Below are positions 32,239-40,760 of a stretch of 42,299 bases of DNA, piece after piece. The notes under the pieces are model-generated. The model made no database searches and had not been told where the DNA came from. It saw only the letters and a program-made list of their open reading frames with translations. The position numbers and the translations under genes were made by a program. Source of the DNA: DATAXI01 sp036266845 (lineage in GTDB: Bacteria > Verrucomicrobiota > Verrucomicrobiia > Chthoniobacterales > Chthoniobacteraceae); the NCBI GenBank assembly GCA_036266845.1, contig DATAXI010000026.1, positions 1-42,299 on the forward strand, in the 5' to 3' direction. How positions within the stretch are numbered: the first letter of the stretch is position 1; every line of letters begins with the position of its first letter.

Positions 32239-33858
32239 ATGCGTCTTTTTGTACGGACCGCGCTGTTCTTCCTCATCGTCTTCAATGGCTGTCTCCGCGC
32301 CGCCGAGTACCAATGGTCGGTACCGATGGAACCGACTACGCCGGAGGCCGGAAAGCATCCGCGCGCCTTTCTCTGGATCCCGCCCGGCTGCCGGCGCGTG
32401 CGGGCGGTGGTGCTGGGGCAGCAGGGGATGCTGGAGCAAGGCCTGTTTGACTCCCCCATTTTCCGCCAGACGATGTCCGATCTGGATTTCGCAATCGTAT
32501 GGGTATCGCCGGGTTTCGACCCGGTCTTCCGGTTTGATCACGGGGCCGGGGACCGTGTGGAGGCGATGCTGAAAGCGCTGGCGGATGTCTCCGGCTACGG
32601 TGAGCTGGCCTACGCGCCTGTCGCTCCGATCGGTGATTCTAAAAGTGGCGCTTTTCCGTGGAATTTTGCCGCATGGAACCCTGGGCGGACATTGGCCGCG
32701 CTCTCCATCCATGGCGGAGTCGGTGGAAGATCGGCTCCCGATCTGGGTAAACAGAAAGTCGATGGCATTCCGGGATTGATCGTGGCCTATGCGGGGGAAT
32801 GGCTCTTTATGGGTTCGGGGATGGATGGGGTTACCGCCTTTCACCAAAAATACCCAAACCTGCCGTTGGATGTGCTGTTCGATGATGAAACTGACGCGCT
32901 CGAATGTCCGGACCGGTTAATCAGCTATCTGGCGCTCTTCCTTCGCAAAGCGGCGTTTGCACGGCTGCCCGATGACGTTCCGGTCGATGGACCGGAAACG
33001 CTGAAGGCGGTCGATCCCAGGCGGGGGTGGTTGATAAACCAGTGGAATATCCAGAAGACTCCGCCCGCGCCCTTTGCGGATTTCGCGGGGAGCCGCGATC
33101 AGGCATGGTGGTGTTTCGATGGAGAGATGGCGTGGGCTGCCGAACACTTTCAAATCCCGGACAATCGAAAACCGGAGTACCTTGGTTTCGAGCAGGATGG
33201 GGCGCCGGCCAAGGAAACGGAGGTGAATGAAATTCTGAAATTTGAGCCATTGCCGGACGGAATCACCTTCCGTGTGAAAGCGGCATTCCTCGATAGCGTG
33301 CCTGCCGGACATCCGCTAACCCACATGCAAGTTCCAGCCGGCTCGCACCTGGACCACGCCACCGGCGGCGGACCGGTTACCGTTTCGCGCATTGCCGGAC
33401 CGGTGATCGAGACGGGGGCCGGTACCTGGGCGGTCCATTTTGATCGCGCCTGCGACGCGACCGATTACGAGAAACTGACCGATCAAATCTGGCTTCTCGC
33501 GAAACAGAACGGGGATAACGAATACCGGAGCGCGGTTGAGCGGGCGTCCATGACCATCCCCGCGCATAACCTGCAAGGAAGCGATCAGCACATTACCTTT
33601 CCGCCCATCCCGAGCCAGACGAACGCCACCGGTTCCCTGAAACTCGCCGCCAGCTCAGACTCGGGGCTGCCGGTGAGCTATTACGTGCGGGAAGGTCCGG
33701 CGGAGATTGAGGGGAACACGCTGCGATTTACTGCGGTGCCGCCGCGAGCGAAGTACCCGATCAAGGTAACCGTGGTGGCCTGGCAATACGGCAGTCCAAC
33801 CTCGCCGCGAGTCAAGAGCGCGGAGCCGGTTACGCAGGTTATTACGATAACCCGGTAG
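32239..33858 (+). CDS. Exported alpha/beta-hydrolase-like protein with C-terminal Ig-like domain
   Basis: ATG 32239 gives 539 residues and a clean signal peptide (MRLFVRTALFFLIVFNGCLR, cleavage near RAA|EYQ); earlier in-frame ATGs at 32047 and 32170 would bury it. Residues ~40-290 have an alpha/beta-hydrolase pattern: RAVVLGQQGMLEQGL for the oxyanion-side strand, FAIVWVSPGFDP, and APIGDSKSGAF at ~130-139 as a possible nucleophile elbow (G-D-S-K-S) that departs from strict GXSXG. Residues ~445-539 look like an Ig-like fold (ITFPPIPSQTNATGSLKLAA, YPIKVTVVAW). It may be an esterase or a binding-only relative; the substrate is unknown. The stop is 4 bp from that of the convergent MBL gene. Confidence 0.75.
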   Translation: MRLFVRTALFFLIVFNGCLRAAEYQWSVPMEPTTPEAGKHPRAFLWIPPGCRRVRAVVLGQQGMLEQGLFDSPIFRQTMSDLDFAIVWVSPGFDPVFRFDHGAGDRVEAMLKALADVSGYGELAYAPVAPIGDSKSGAFPWNFAAWNPGRTLAALSIHGGVGGRSAPDLGKQKVDGIPGLIVAYAGEWLFMGSGMDGVTAFHQKYPNLPLDVLFDDETDALECPDRLISYLALFLRKAAFARLPDDVPVDGPETLKAVDPRRGWLINQWNIQKTPPAPFADFAGSRDQAWWCFDGEMAWAAEHFQIPDNRKPEYLGFEQDGAPAKETEVNEILKFEPLPDGITFRVKAAFLDSVPAGHPLTHMQVPAGSHLDHATGGGPVTVSRIAGPVIETGAGTWAVHFDRACDATDYEKLTDQIWLLAKQNGDNEYRSAVERASMTIPAHNLQGSDQHITFPPIPSQTNATGSLKLAASSDSGLPVSYYVREGPAEIEGNTLRFTAVPPRAKYPIKVTVVAWQYGSPTSPRVKSAEPVTQVITITR

Positions 33859-33862
33859 AATC

Positions 33863-34699
33863 TCAGGGAAGCGTGATCGTCTCCCCTTCGGTGGCCGCGA
33901 AGACCTGAAGCGGAGTGCCTTTGGCCAGATTGCGAGCGTGCGCGAGCATCGCGTCAACCCGGGCGTCGTCGTGGCCGGGATCGTGATGGAATAGGTAGAG
34001 CCGCTTTGCGTGGCCATCTTCCGCGATTCGCACCACGTCATCCACGCAGCCGTGGCCCCAGCCGATATGGGCCTCGTATTCGTCGCAGTCGTATTGGGAA
34101 TCGATGATCAGCACGTCCGCCCCGGCAATGAAATCGACGAGCTTCCGGTTCTGGAGATGATCGTTGGAAAGCTCGTTATCCGGCAGGTAGGCGATATCGC
34201 CGGCACTGGTCGAGAGCCGGTAGCCAACGGCAATGCCGGGGTGATTGACCATGGCAGCCGAGGCCTTCACATCGCCGATGTGAAAATTGAAGTCCGAGAG
34301 TTCCTCAATCACCACGTTGCCGGGCATCTGCTGGAGCGCGATTGGGAAGTAGGGGCTCTCCATCTGGCCGGCGAGCGTGCTGCCGAGGCCCTGGCGCGCC
34401 CCTTCAAAACCGAGGACCCGGATCGTGTTCTTCGATTCGTAAGCGGGCAGGAAAAACGGGAAGCCCTGGATATGGTCCCAGTGGGTATGGGTGATGAGAA
34501 GCGTGATATTGATGGGAGCGCCGTTGAACTCGCGGGCTAATTCCAGGCCGAGGGGGCGGATGCCCGTTCCGGCATCCAGGACAATGATTTGTCCATCCGC
34601 CCGGACTTCCACGCAGGAGGTATTGCCTCCATACCGCACGGTGGCCGCTCCAGGCGTGGGCACGGAGCCGCGCGTTCCCCAGAATTTGACGGTCGTCAT
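33863..34699 (-). CDS. Metallo-beta-lactamase-fold hydrolase
   Basis: The 278-residue protein starts MTTVKFWGTRGSVPTPG at 34699; an ATG two codons earlier (34705) is possible, but AGGG sits at proper spacing for the chosen one. The metal-binding motif THTHWDH is at 70-76, with later ligands suggested by AAMVNHPGIAVGYRL, VLIIDSQYDCDEY and LYLFHHDPGHDD. The opening WGTRGSVPTPG and the GNTSCVEV run are characteristic of the cyclic-phosphodiesterase/RNase Z-like MBL subgroup that often accompanies signalling genes. It is cytoplasmic. It is divergent from the DUF1501 operon with 147 bp between starts. The substrate cannot be told from sequence. Confidence 0.9.
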   Translation of the reverse strand: MTTVKFWGTRGSVPTPGAATVRYGGNTSCVEVRADGQIIVLDAGTGIRPLGLELAREFNGAPINITLLITHTHWDHIQGFPFFLPAYESKNTIRVLGFEGARQGLGSTLAGQMESPYFPIALQQMPGNVVIEELSDFNFHIGDVKASAAMVNHPGIAVGYRLSTSAGDIAYLPDNELSNDHLQNRKLVDFIAGADVLIIDSQYDCDEYEAHIGWGHGCVDDVVRIAEDGHAKRLYLFHHDPGHDDARVDAMLAHARNLAKGTPLQVFAATEGETITLP

Positions 34700-34747
34700 T
34701 GCCATCCCTATTGGCCGGTTGCGGGGCAAAATGCAAGCCGCGTGAAG

Positions 34748-34766
34748 GTTGTGAAAACCACGCAAC
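34748..34766. promoter_or_regulatory. Inverted repeat in divergent promoter region
   Basis: GTTGTG (34748-34753), seven bases, CGCAAC (34761-34766): fully paired as RNA with one G-U, five of six matched as DNA. It lies between the divergent MBL and DUF1501 genes (48 and 80 bp from their starts), where an operator would be expected. No convincing -10/-35 pair was found around it. Confidence 0.2.
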
Positions 34767-34846
34767 TTTTCCCGATACACCGGGTTTTGGAAATAGTTGC
34801 ACCAGAATTGGCCGCGCCATTTCAAATAACGAACCGGAGCCTTCTC

Positions 34847-36184
34847 ATGAACGATCCCAAGATTAAAGAGTTCCAGCCCGTAACCTGGTATGATGATCCC
34901 GCCCACTTCCGCCGCGTGACGCGGCGGGAATTTCTCTACGTGGGCCTTGTTGGCGGAATTGGTTTGACCCTTTCCGATTACTTTCGGCTCCAGGCGGCGG
35001 AGGCCGTGCAGCAGGCAAAGGCAAAAGCAGTGATCCACATTTACCTGCCGGGCGGCATCGCGGCGCAGGAGTCGTTCGATCCCAAGCCGCTGGCGCCGGT
35101 GGAAGTGCGCGGGCCGTTTAAATCGATCCCGACCAAGCTGGACGGCGTCTTTTTCAACGAGCTGCTGACCGAGACGGCGCAGGTGGCGGACAAGCTGACG
35201 ATCATCCGTTCCATCACGCACGGCGAGGCGGCACACGAGCGCGGCACCAGCGAAATGTTTACCGGCTACAAGCCGAGCGCGGCCATCCAATACCCGGCGA
35301 TCGGGAGCGTGGTGTCCCACGAACTGGGCGGCCAGAATGATCTGCCGCCTTACGTTTGCATCCCCGCGCAGCCGAATCCCTACGCGGGCAGCGGCTACCT
35401 GAGCAATGCGTACGGCCCCTTCAGCCTGGGAGGCGATCCTGCGAATGAGCGCTTCAGCGTGCGCGATCTGACGCTTTCGCCGGAAGTCGATCACCAGCGT
35501 TTCCAGGAGCGGCAGAACATCCTCGCCGCGGTGGACGCGCATTTTCGTTCGCTGGAGAAGTCCGATTCGCTGGATGCGATGGATGCCTTTTACCAGCGGG
35601 CCTACAGCCTCATCAGCTCGCAGAAGGCGCGCGAGGCGTTCAATCTCAAGGCCGAGCCGGATTCCATCAAGGACGAGTACGGGCGCACCGATGCCGGGAT
35701 GCGGATGCTGATGGCGCGGCGGCTGGTGGAGGGAGGGGTTCGGTTTGTCTCGATGGTGTACGGCGGCTGGGATCACCACGTGAATATCCGCGCGGGCATC
35801 GAGAGGGATCTGCCAAAGTTCGACAAGGGATACGCGGCGCTCATCCGCGACCTGGACCGCCGGGGGATGCTCGATTCCACGCTGGTCATGGTGACGACGG
35901 AATTTGGGCGCAGCCCGAAGATCAACAAGGATGCGGGGCGCGACCATTGGCCGCGCGTCTTCTCCGTATTGCTGGCGGGCGGCGGGCTCAAGCGCGGAAC
36001 GGTATATGGCTCGTCGGATGCCACAGGCTCCGAGCCGGACGAAAACCCGCTCGCGGTCGAGGATTTCGCGATGACCATTTACAACCAGCTCGGGATCAAC
36101 GGGGCGAAGAAGCTCATGTCGCCCGGCAATCGGCCCGTCGATATCGTGAGGGGCGGCCAGGTCATTCAGGACCTGATCGCGTAA
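34847..36184 (+). CDS. DUF1501 protein with Tat signal
   Basis: ATG 34847, preceded by GGAG, gives 445 residues; the upstream frame back to 34589 overlaps the divergent gene and is rejected. A twin-arginine signal RVTRREFLYVGLVGGIGL (RR at 26-27) predicts folded export. The body has the DUF1501 hallmarks IHIYLPGGIAAQESFDPKP, SITHGEAAHERGTSEMFTGY, GGWDHH and TTEFGRSPKIN, which place it in the alkaline-phosphatase/sulfatase-like superfamily, though no family-wide activity is established. It leads an operon with PPC, DUF1549/DUF1553 and cytochrome-WD40 genes, the standard partnership in Planctomycetota and Verrucomicrobiota. Confidence 0.95.
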   Translation: MNDPKIKEFQPVTWYDDPAHFRRVTRREFLYVGLVGGIGLTLSDYFRLQAAEAVQQAKAKAVIHIYLPGGIAAQESFDPKPLAPVEVRGPFKSIPTKLDGVFFNELLTETAQVADKLTIIRSITHGEAAHERGTSEMFTGYKPSAAIQYPAIGSVVSHELGGQNDLPPYVCIPAQPNPYAGSGYLSNAYGPFSLGGDPANERFSVRDLTLSPEVDHQRFQERQNILAAVDAHFRSLEKSDSLDAMDAFYQRAYSLISSQKAREAFNLKAEPDSIKDEYGRTDAGMRMLMARRLVEGGVRFVSMVYGGWDHHVNIRAGIERDLPKFDKGYAALIRDLDRRGMLDSTLVMVTTEFGRSPKINKDAGRDHWPRVFSVLLAGGGLKRGTVYGSSDATGSEPDENPLAVEDFAMTIYNQLGINGAKKLMSPGNRPVDIVRGGQVIQDLIA

Positions 36185-36189
36185 CGGCA

Positions 36190-38583
36190 ATGCTTCGCGT
36201 TTCGGCTACGGTCGCGGCGCTGTGGATCGGGCTTTGCGCCGTCGCACGCGCGGCGTCTCCGCATCTCGACTCGATCGATCCACCCGGCATCCAGCGCGGG
36301 GTGGATACGGAGGTCGTCTTCAGCGGCGACCGGCTGCAGGATGCGCGCGGCATCCTGTATTACAGCCCGGGCATCGAGACGGCCTCGCTGCAGGTGGACG
36401 GCGGCGGGCGGGTCCATGCAAAGCTGCGGGCCGCGCCGGATTGCCCGCTGGGCGAGCATGAAGTGCGCGTGTGGACCGCCGGCGGAATCTCGGATCTGAT
36501 GCCGCTTTATGTGAGCCCGTATCCCAATGTCCAGAGCAGCGGCACCTGCCACGATATCGCGCACGCCCAGCCGGTGGCGGTGAACAGCACCGTTAACGGC
36601 ATTATTCATGACGAGCAGATCGATTATTATGCGATCCAGGCAAAGAAGGGGGACCGGATCTCGGCGGAAGTGGAGGGGATGCGCCTGGGGCGCGACATGT
36701 TCGATCCGTGGACCGGAATTTTCGACGCGCAAAAGCGGCAAATCGCCGCGGATGACGATAACACCCTTTATATCCAGGACCCGGTCGTCTCCACCGTCGC
36801 GCCGGCGGATGGCCCCTATTATGTGGCCGTGCGGGAAAGCACCTGGGGCGGGAGCGCCCGGAGCGTTTACCGGCTGCATATTGGAAACTTCCCGCAGCCG
36901 ACGGCGGTATATCCCGGCGGCGGTCCGGCGGGGCAAAGCCTGCCCGTAACTTTCCTGGGCGATGCGAAAGGGCCGATCTCCGCGACCTTGCCATTGCCCG
37001 CGGAAGGTCATTTTGGCGGCGTGGCGGTGGATGGCGGGTTGAGTGCGCCCGGCGTCCTGCCGATGCGCGTCTCGGCATTCCCCAATGTGCTGCAGCAGGC
37101 GCCGGATGCCGATATCGCCCACGCCACGGCCTCGAATTCGCCCCCGCCGCTCGCGTTCAACGGAATTGTGCGCCAGCCGGGCGAACGCGATTTCTACAAG
37201 TTCCACGCAAAGCGCGGGACCGTGCTGGATATTACCGTGTATGCGCGGCAACTCGGTTCCCCGCTCGATTCCGTGCTCGATGTCTGGAACGCAAAAGGGG
37301 GGCACCTCGCTGAGAATGACGATTCAATCGGGCTGGACAGTTACCTGCGGTGGAATGTGCCGGCGGATGGCGATTACTGCGTCTCCGTGCGCGATCATCT
37401 GCACAGCGGCGGACCGAATTACGTGTACCGCGTGGAGGTGGTCCCCGTGGGGCCGTCGGTGATATTTACAGAGCCGGAGGTGGTGCGGGACTCGCAGGAG
37501 CGGCAGACCATCGTCGTGCCGCGCGGCAATCGTTACGCGACCATGCTGCGCGTGAAACGGGAAAGCATCGACGGAGACTTTCAGGTGGCGATGCCGGCGC
37601 TGCTGCCGGGCGTGACGCTGCAAACCGGCAGCATGGCCGGGGAGATGATGCCGGTGATCTTTCAGGCAAAGCCGGACGCGGCGGTCAGCGCGACCGTCAC
37701 AGATGTGGTGGCAAAGTCCGGTACAGCCGGGCAGCCGGTGGCGGGCGGCTATGCGCAGACCGTGGAGTTGGTGCACGGGCCGCCGAACAATTATCCTTAT
37801 CTCAAGACGGATATCGACCGGCTGGCGATATCGGTGGCGGATGATGCGCCGTTCCAGGTGGATGTGGCCACGCCGCCGGTGGCGATTCTCGAGGATGGGC
37901 AGATGGCCCTCAAGATCACGGCCACCCGCAAGGCCGGTTTTACCGGGCCGATCAATGTCTCGATGCTCTACAATCCGCCCGGGTTGAACTCGCAGCCGGT
38001 GGTGACGATTCCCGCGAATCAAACCTCCGTGGATCTGCCGCTCAACGCGAACGGCGATGCCAAAGCGAAAACGTGGCAGATCGCGGTGATCGCATCCGCG
38101 GATGCGGGGAAGGGGACGGTGTGGGTTTCCTCCGGATTGGTCCCGTTGACCGTGGCGAGGCCGTTCATCACCGCGCAGATCGACCGCGCCGCCGCGGTGC
38201 AGGGGCAGCCGGTGAGCGTGATCTGTCATCTCTCGCAAAACGTCCCCTTTACCGGCAAGGCGCATCTGCAGCTCATGGGATTGCCTGCAAAGTGCGCGGC
38301 AACGGACCTGGACGTGGCGCCGGCGGATCAGCAGGCGGTCTTTAAGGTAACCACCGATGCGACCAGCCCGCAGGGCCAGCATCGCGATCTCTTTTGCCAG
38401 GTGACGGTGGAGCAGAATGGCGTGAAGATGACCGCAAACACCGCGTATGGCGGCGATCTGCGCATCGACAGGCTGCCGCCTCCGCCCAAGGCGCCCAAAC
38501 CAACCAAGCCGCCCCCTGTGGCGTTGAAGAATCCGGCGCCGGCCGCCCAGCCCTCGCCGCCCAGGCAAATCGCTTCGCAATGA
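36190..38583 (+). CDS. Exported protein with two PPC (pre-peptidase C-terminal) domains
   Basis: ATG 36190 lies 5 bp behind the DUF1501 stop; 797 residues. A signal peptide (MLRVSATVAALWIGLCAVARAA) is followed by an Ig/IPT-like segment (SIDPPGIQRGVDTEVVFSG). Two PPC domains follow at ~137-235 (DYYAIQAKKGDRISAEVEG, then GPYYVAVRES) and ~325-415 (DFYKFHAKRGTVLDITVYA, then GDYCVSVRDH). Further beta domains and a Pro/Lys/Ala-rich tail (PPPPKAPKPTKPPP) complete it. PPC domains occur on secreted enzymes and surface proteins; no protease domain is attached here. It is a constant neighbour of DUF1501/DUF1553 genes and probably works with them outside the cytoplasm. Confidence 0.9.
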   Translation: MLRVSATVAALWIGLCAVARAASPHLDSIDPPGIQRGVDTEVVFSGDRLQDARGILYYSPGIETASLQVDGGGRVHAKLRAAPDCPLGEHEVRVWTAGGISDLMPLYVSPYPNVQSSGTCHDIAHAQPVAVNSTVNGIIHDEQIDYYAIQAKKGDRISAEVEGMRLGRDMFDPWTGIFDAQKRQIAADDDNTLYIQDPVVSTVAPADGPYYVAVRESTWGGSARSVYRLHIGNFPQPTAVYPGGGPAGQSLPVTFLGDAKGPISATLPLPAEGHFGGVAVDGGLSAPGVLPMRVSAFPNVLQQAPDADIAHATASNSPPPLAFNGIVRQPGERDFYKFHAKRGTVLDITVYARQLGSPLDSVLDVWNAKGGHLAENDDSIGLDSYLRWNVPADGDYCVSVRDHLHSGGPNYVYRVEVVPVGPSVIFTEPEVVRDSQERQTIVVPRGNRYATMLRVKRESIDGDFQVAMPALLPGVTLQTGSMAGEMMPVIFQAKPDAAVSATVTDVVAKSGTAGQPVAGGYAQTVELVHGPPNNYPYLKTDIDRLAISVADDAPFQVDVATPPVAILEDGQMALKITATRKAGFTGPINVSMLYNPPGLNSQPVVTIPANQTSVDLPLNANGDAKAKTWQIAVIASADAGKGTVWVSSGLVPLTVARPFITAQIDRAAAVQGQPVSVICHLSQNVPFTGKAHLQLMGLPAKCAATDLDVAPADQQAVFKVTTDATSPQGQHRDLFCQVTVEQNGVKMTANTAYGGDLRIDRLPPPPKAPKPTKPPPVALKNPAPAAQPSPPRQIASQ

Positions 38584-40760
38584 AAACCCTTCCTCTCGCC
38601 GCCACGCTTGCGCTGTTGCTCGCGCCCGTCGCGCAGGCGGATTCCACGCCGGTGCCCGCCTTGCAACTCGATAAGCCGATGAGCTTTCGCAACGACGTCA
38701 TGCCCGTGCTTACCAAGGCCGGGTGCAACACCGGCGCGTGCCACGGCGCGGCCAAGGGGCGCGATGGATTTCACCTTTCGCTCTTTGGCTACGATCCCGA
38801 TGGCGATTACGAACGCATCACGCGGGAAATGGGAGCGCGCCGCATCGATCTGGCGATGCCGGAGGAAAGCCTGCTCCTATTGAAGGCCACCGGCAGCGTC
38901 GCCCATACCGGCGGGAAGCGTTTCGACCGCACGAGCGATTTCTACAAGGCGGTTTACAACTGGCTGAGCGCCGGCGCGCCGCATGACCCGGCGAACGTTG
39001 CGAAAGTGACCGGCGTCGAGATTTCTCCGACTGAAATGGTGATCGACGGGGATAATATCGACCGTCCGCTCAAAGTCATCGCCCGTTACTCGGATGGGAC
39101 CGTGCGCGATGTCACGCAGCTCGCCGTTTTCTTCACCAATAACGAGCCGACCGCGAAGGTATCGACCGCGGGCGTCATCACCTCCGGGGAGCGGGGCGAG
39201 GCATTTGTGATGGCCCGTTTCGATACGACCACCGTCGGCTGCCAGGTCATCGTGGTGCCGAAAAATCTCGCGTTCACTTTCCCGCAGGTCGAGGAGCGCA
39301 ATTACGTTGACAAGCTGATTGATGATAAGCTGAAGAAACTGCGCATTGCGCCCTCCGGCCTTTGCTCGGACGAGGAGTTTCTGCGCCGGGCCACGCTCGA
39401 TATCACCGGCATGCTGCCGACCGTGGAGGAGCATGACAAATTCCTGGCCGACACGGATCCCGGCAAGCGGGCGAAGGTGGTGGATGAGCTGTTGCAGCGG
39501 CCGGAGTTCGCGGACATGTGGGTGATGAAGTGGGCCGAGCTTCTCCAGATTCGCTCCGGCGGCAATGTGGAGTACAAATCCGCGATTGTTTATTACAACT
39601 GGCTGCGCGACCAGATTACCCGGAACGTGCCGGTCAATGAGCTGGTGCGCGAGCTGATATCCAGCGACGGCGGCACGTTCGAGAATCCCGCGGCGGGGTT
39701 CTACCAGTTTGAGGATGATCCGCTGAAGCTGGCGGAAGACACGGCGCAGGCCTTCCTGGGCGTGCAGATCAAGTGCGCGCAATGCCATAATCATCCGTTC
39801 GACCGCTGGACGATGAATGACTATCGCGGGTTCGTCGCGTTCTTCACGCAGATCGCGCGCAAGAAAGGGGACGATCCGCGCGAGACGATTGTCTTTGACC
39901 GGCACAACGGGGAATCCGTGAACCCGATCACGAACAAAGTGATCCCGCCGAAATTCCTGGGCGGCGCGGAGCCCGACGCGACAAAGGTGGACCGGCGGAA
40001 GCTGCTTGCCGACTGGATGGCCGATCCCGGCAATCCATGGTTCTCGCGGCATTTCGCGAACATCGTCTGGGCGCAATTTTTCGGGCGCGGCATTATCGAG
40101 CCGGTGGACGACGTGCGGGTAAGCAATCCGCCGGCGAACCCGCAATTGCTCGATGCGCTCGCGCAGCACCTGGTGGATTATCATTACGATTTCCGCAAGC
40201 TGATCCGCGACATCTGCCTCTCGCGCACCTACCAGGAAACCAGCCAGGCGAATGACACGAACGCGGCGGACGTTCGCAACTTCTCCCACAGCGGCATCCG
40301 GCGGCTGCGGGCGGAGGTGATGCTCGATTGCATCAGCGAGGCGACAGGGACGCGGGATAAATTCCGCGGGCTGCCGCTGGGCTCGCAGGCCACGCAAATC
40401 GCCGATGGGGCGACGACCAATTATTTTCTGCGCACCTTTGGCCGTGCGACGCGGGAGACGCCGTGCTCGTGCGAGGTATCGCTGGACCCGAATCTTTCCC
40501 AGGCGCTGGATCTCATCAACGGCGATAACGTGCAGAACAAGATCGTCAACGGCGGCCTCGTGAGGCGGATGGCCGCCGCGAAACAGGATGATAAAACGAT
40601 CCTGACCTCGCTCTATCTGCGCACGCTGAGCCGGCCGCCGACCGCGGATGAATTAAACACGCTCACGCCGCTGCTTGCGGACGCGACAAAGCGGGAGAAG
40701 ACGCTCCAGGATATCTTCTGGGCGCTGCTGAACTCGAAGGAGTTCATGTTTAACCACTGA
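38580..40760 (+). CDS. DUF1549/DUF1553 c-type cytochrome-like protein
   Basis: The start overlaps the PPC stop (ATGA); 726 residues with signal peptide (LPLAATLALLLAPVAQA). Two possible haem-binding sites are visible: CNTGACH at 49-55, a CX4CH form usual in this family, and CAQCH at 399-403 in the DUF1549 motif IKCAQCHNHPFDRW. Residues ~140-235 look like a Big-2/Ig-like module (EISPTEMVIDGDNIDRPLKV). DUF1549 spans ~250-460 and DUF1553 (DWMADPGNPWFSRHFANIVW, ISEATG, LDPNLSQALDLINGDN) the C-terminal ~250 residues. A periplasmic redox role is inferred from the haem motifs; the family has no proven activity known to me. One base is shared with the next gene. Confidence 0.94.
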   Translation: MKTLPLAATLALLLAPVAQADSTPVPALQLDKPMSFRNDVMPVLTKAGCNTGACHGAAKGRDGFHLSLFGYDPDGDYERITREMGARRIDLAMPEESLLLLKATGSVAHTGGKRFDRTSDFYKAVYNWLSAGAPHDPANVAKVTGVEISPTEMVIDGDNIDRPLKVIARYSDGTVRDVTQLAVFFTNNEPTAKVSTAGVITSGERGEAFVMARFDTTTVGCQVIVVPKNLAFTFPQVEERNYVDKLIDDKLKKLRIAPSGLCSDEEFLRRATLDITGMLPTVEEHDKFLADTDPGKRAKVVDELLQRPEFADMWVMKWAELLQIRSGGNVEYKSAIVYYNWLRDQITRNVPVNELVRELISSDGGTFENPAAGFYQFEDDPLKLAEDTAQAFLGVQIKCAQCHNHPFDRWTMNDYRGFVAFFTQIARKKGDDPRETIVFDRHNGESVNPITNKVIPPKFLGGAEPDATKVDRRKLLADWMADPGNPWFSRHFANIVWAQFFGRGIIEPVDDVRVSNPPANPQLLDALAQHLVDYHYDFRKLIRDICLSRTYQETSQANDTNAADVRNFSHSGIRRLRAEVMLDCISEATGTRDKFRGLPLGSQATQIADGATTNYFLRTFGRATRETPCSCEVSLDPNLSQALDLINGDNVQNKIVNGGLVRRMAAAKQDDKTILTSLYLRTLSRPPTADELNTLTPLLADATKREKTLQDIFWALLNSKEFMFNH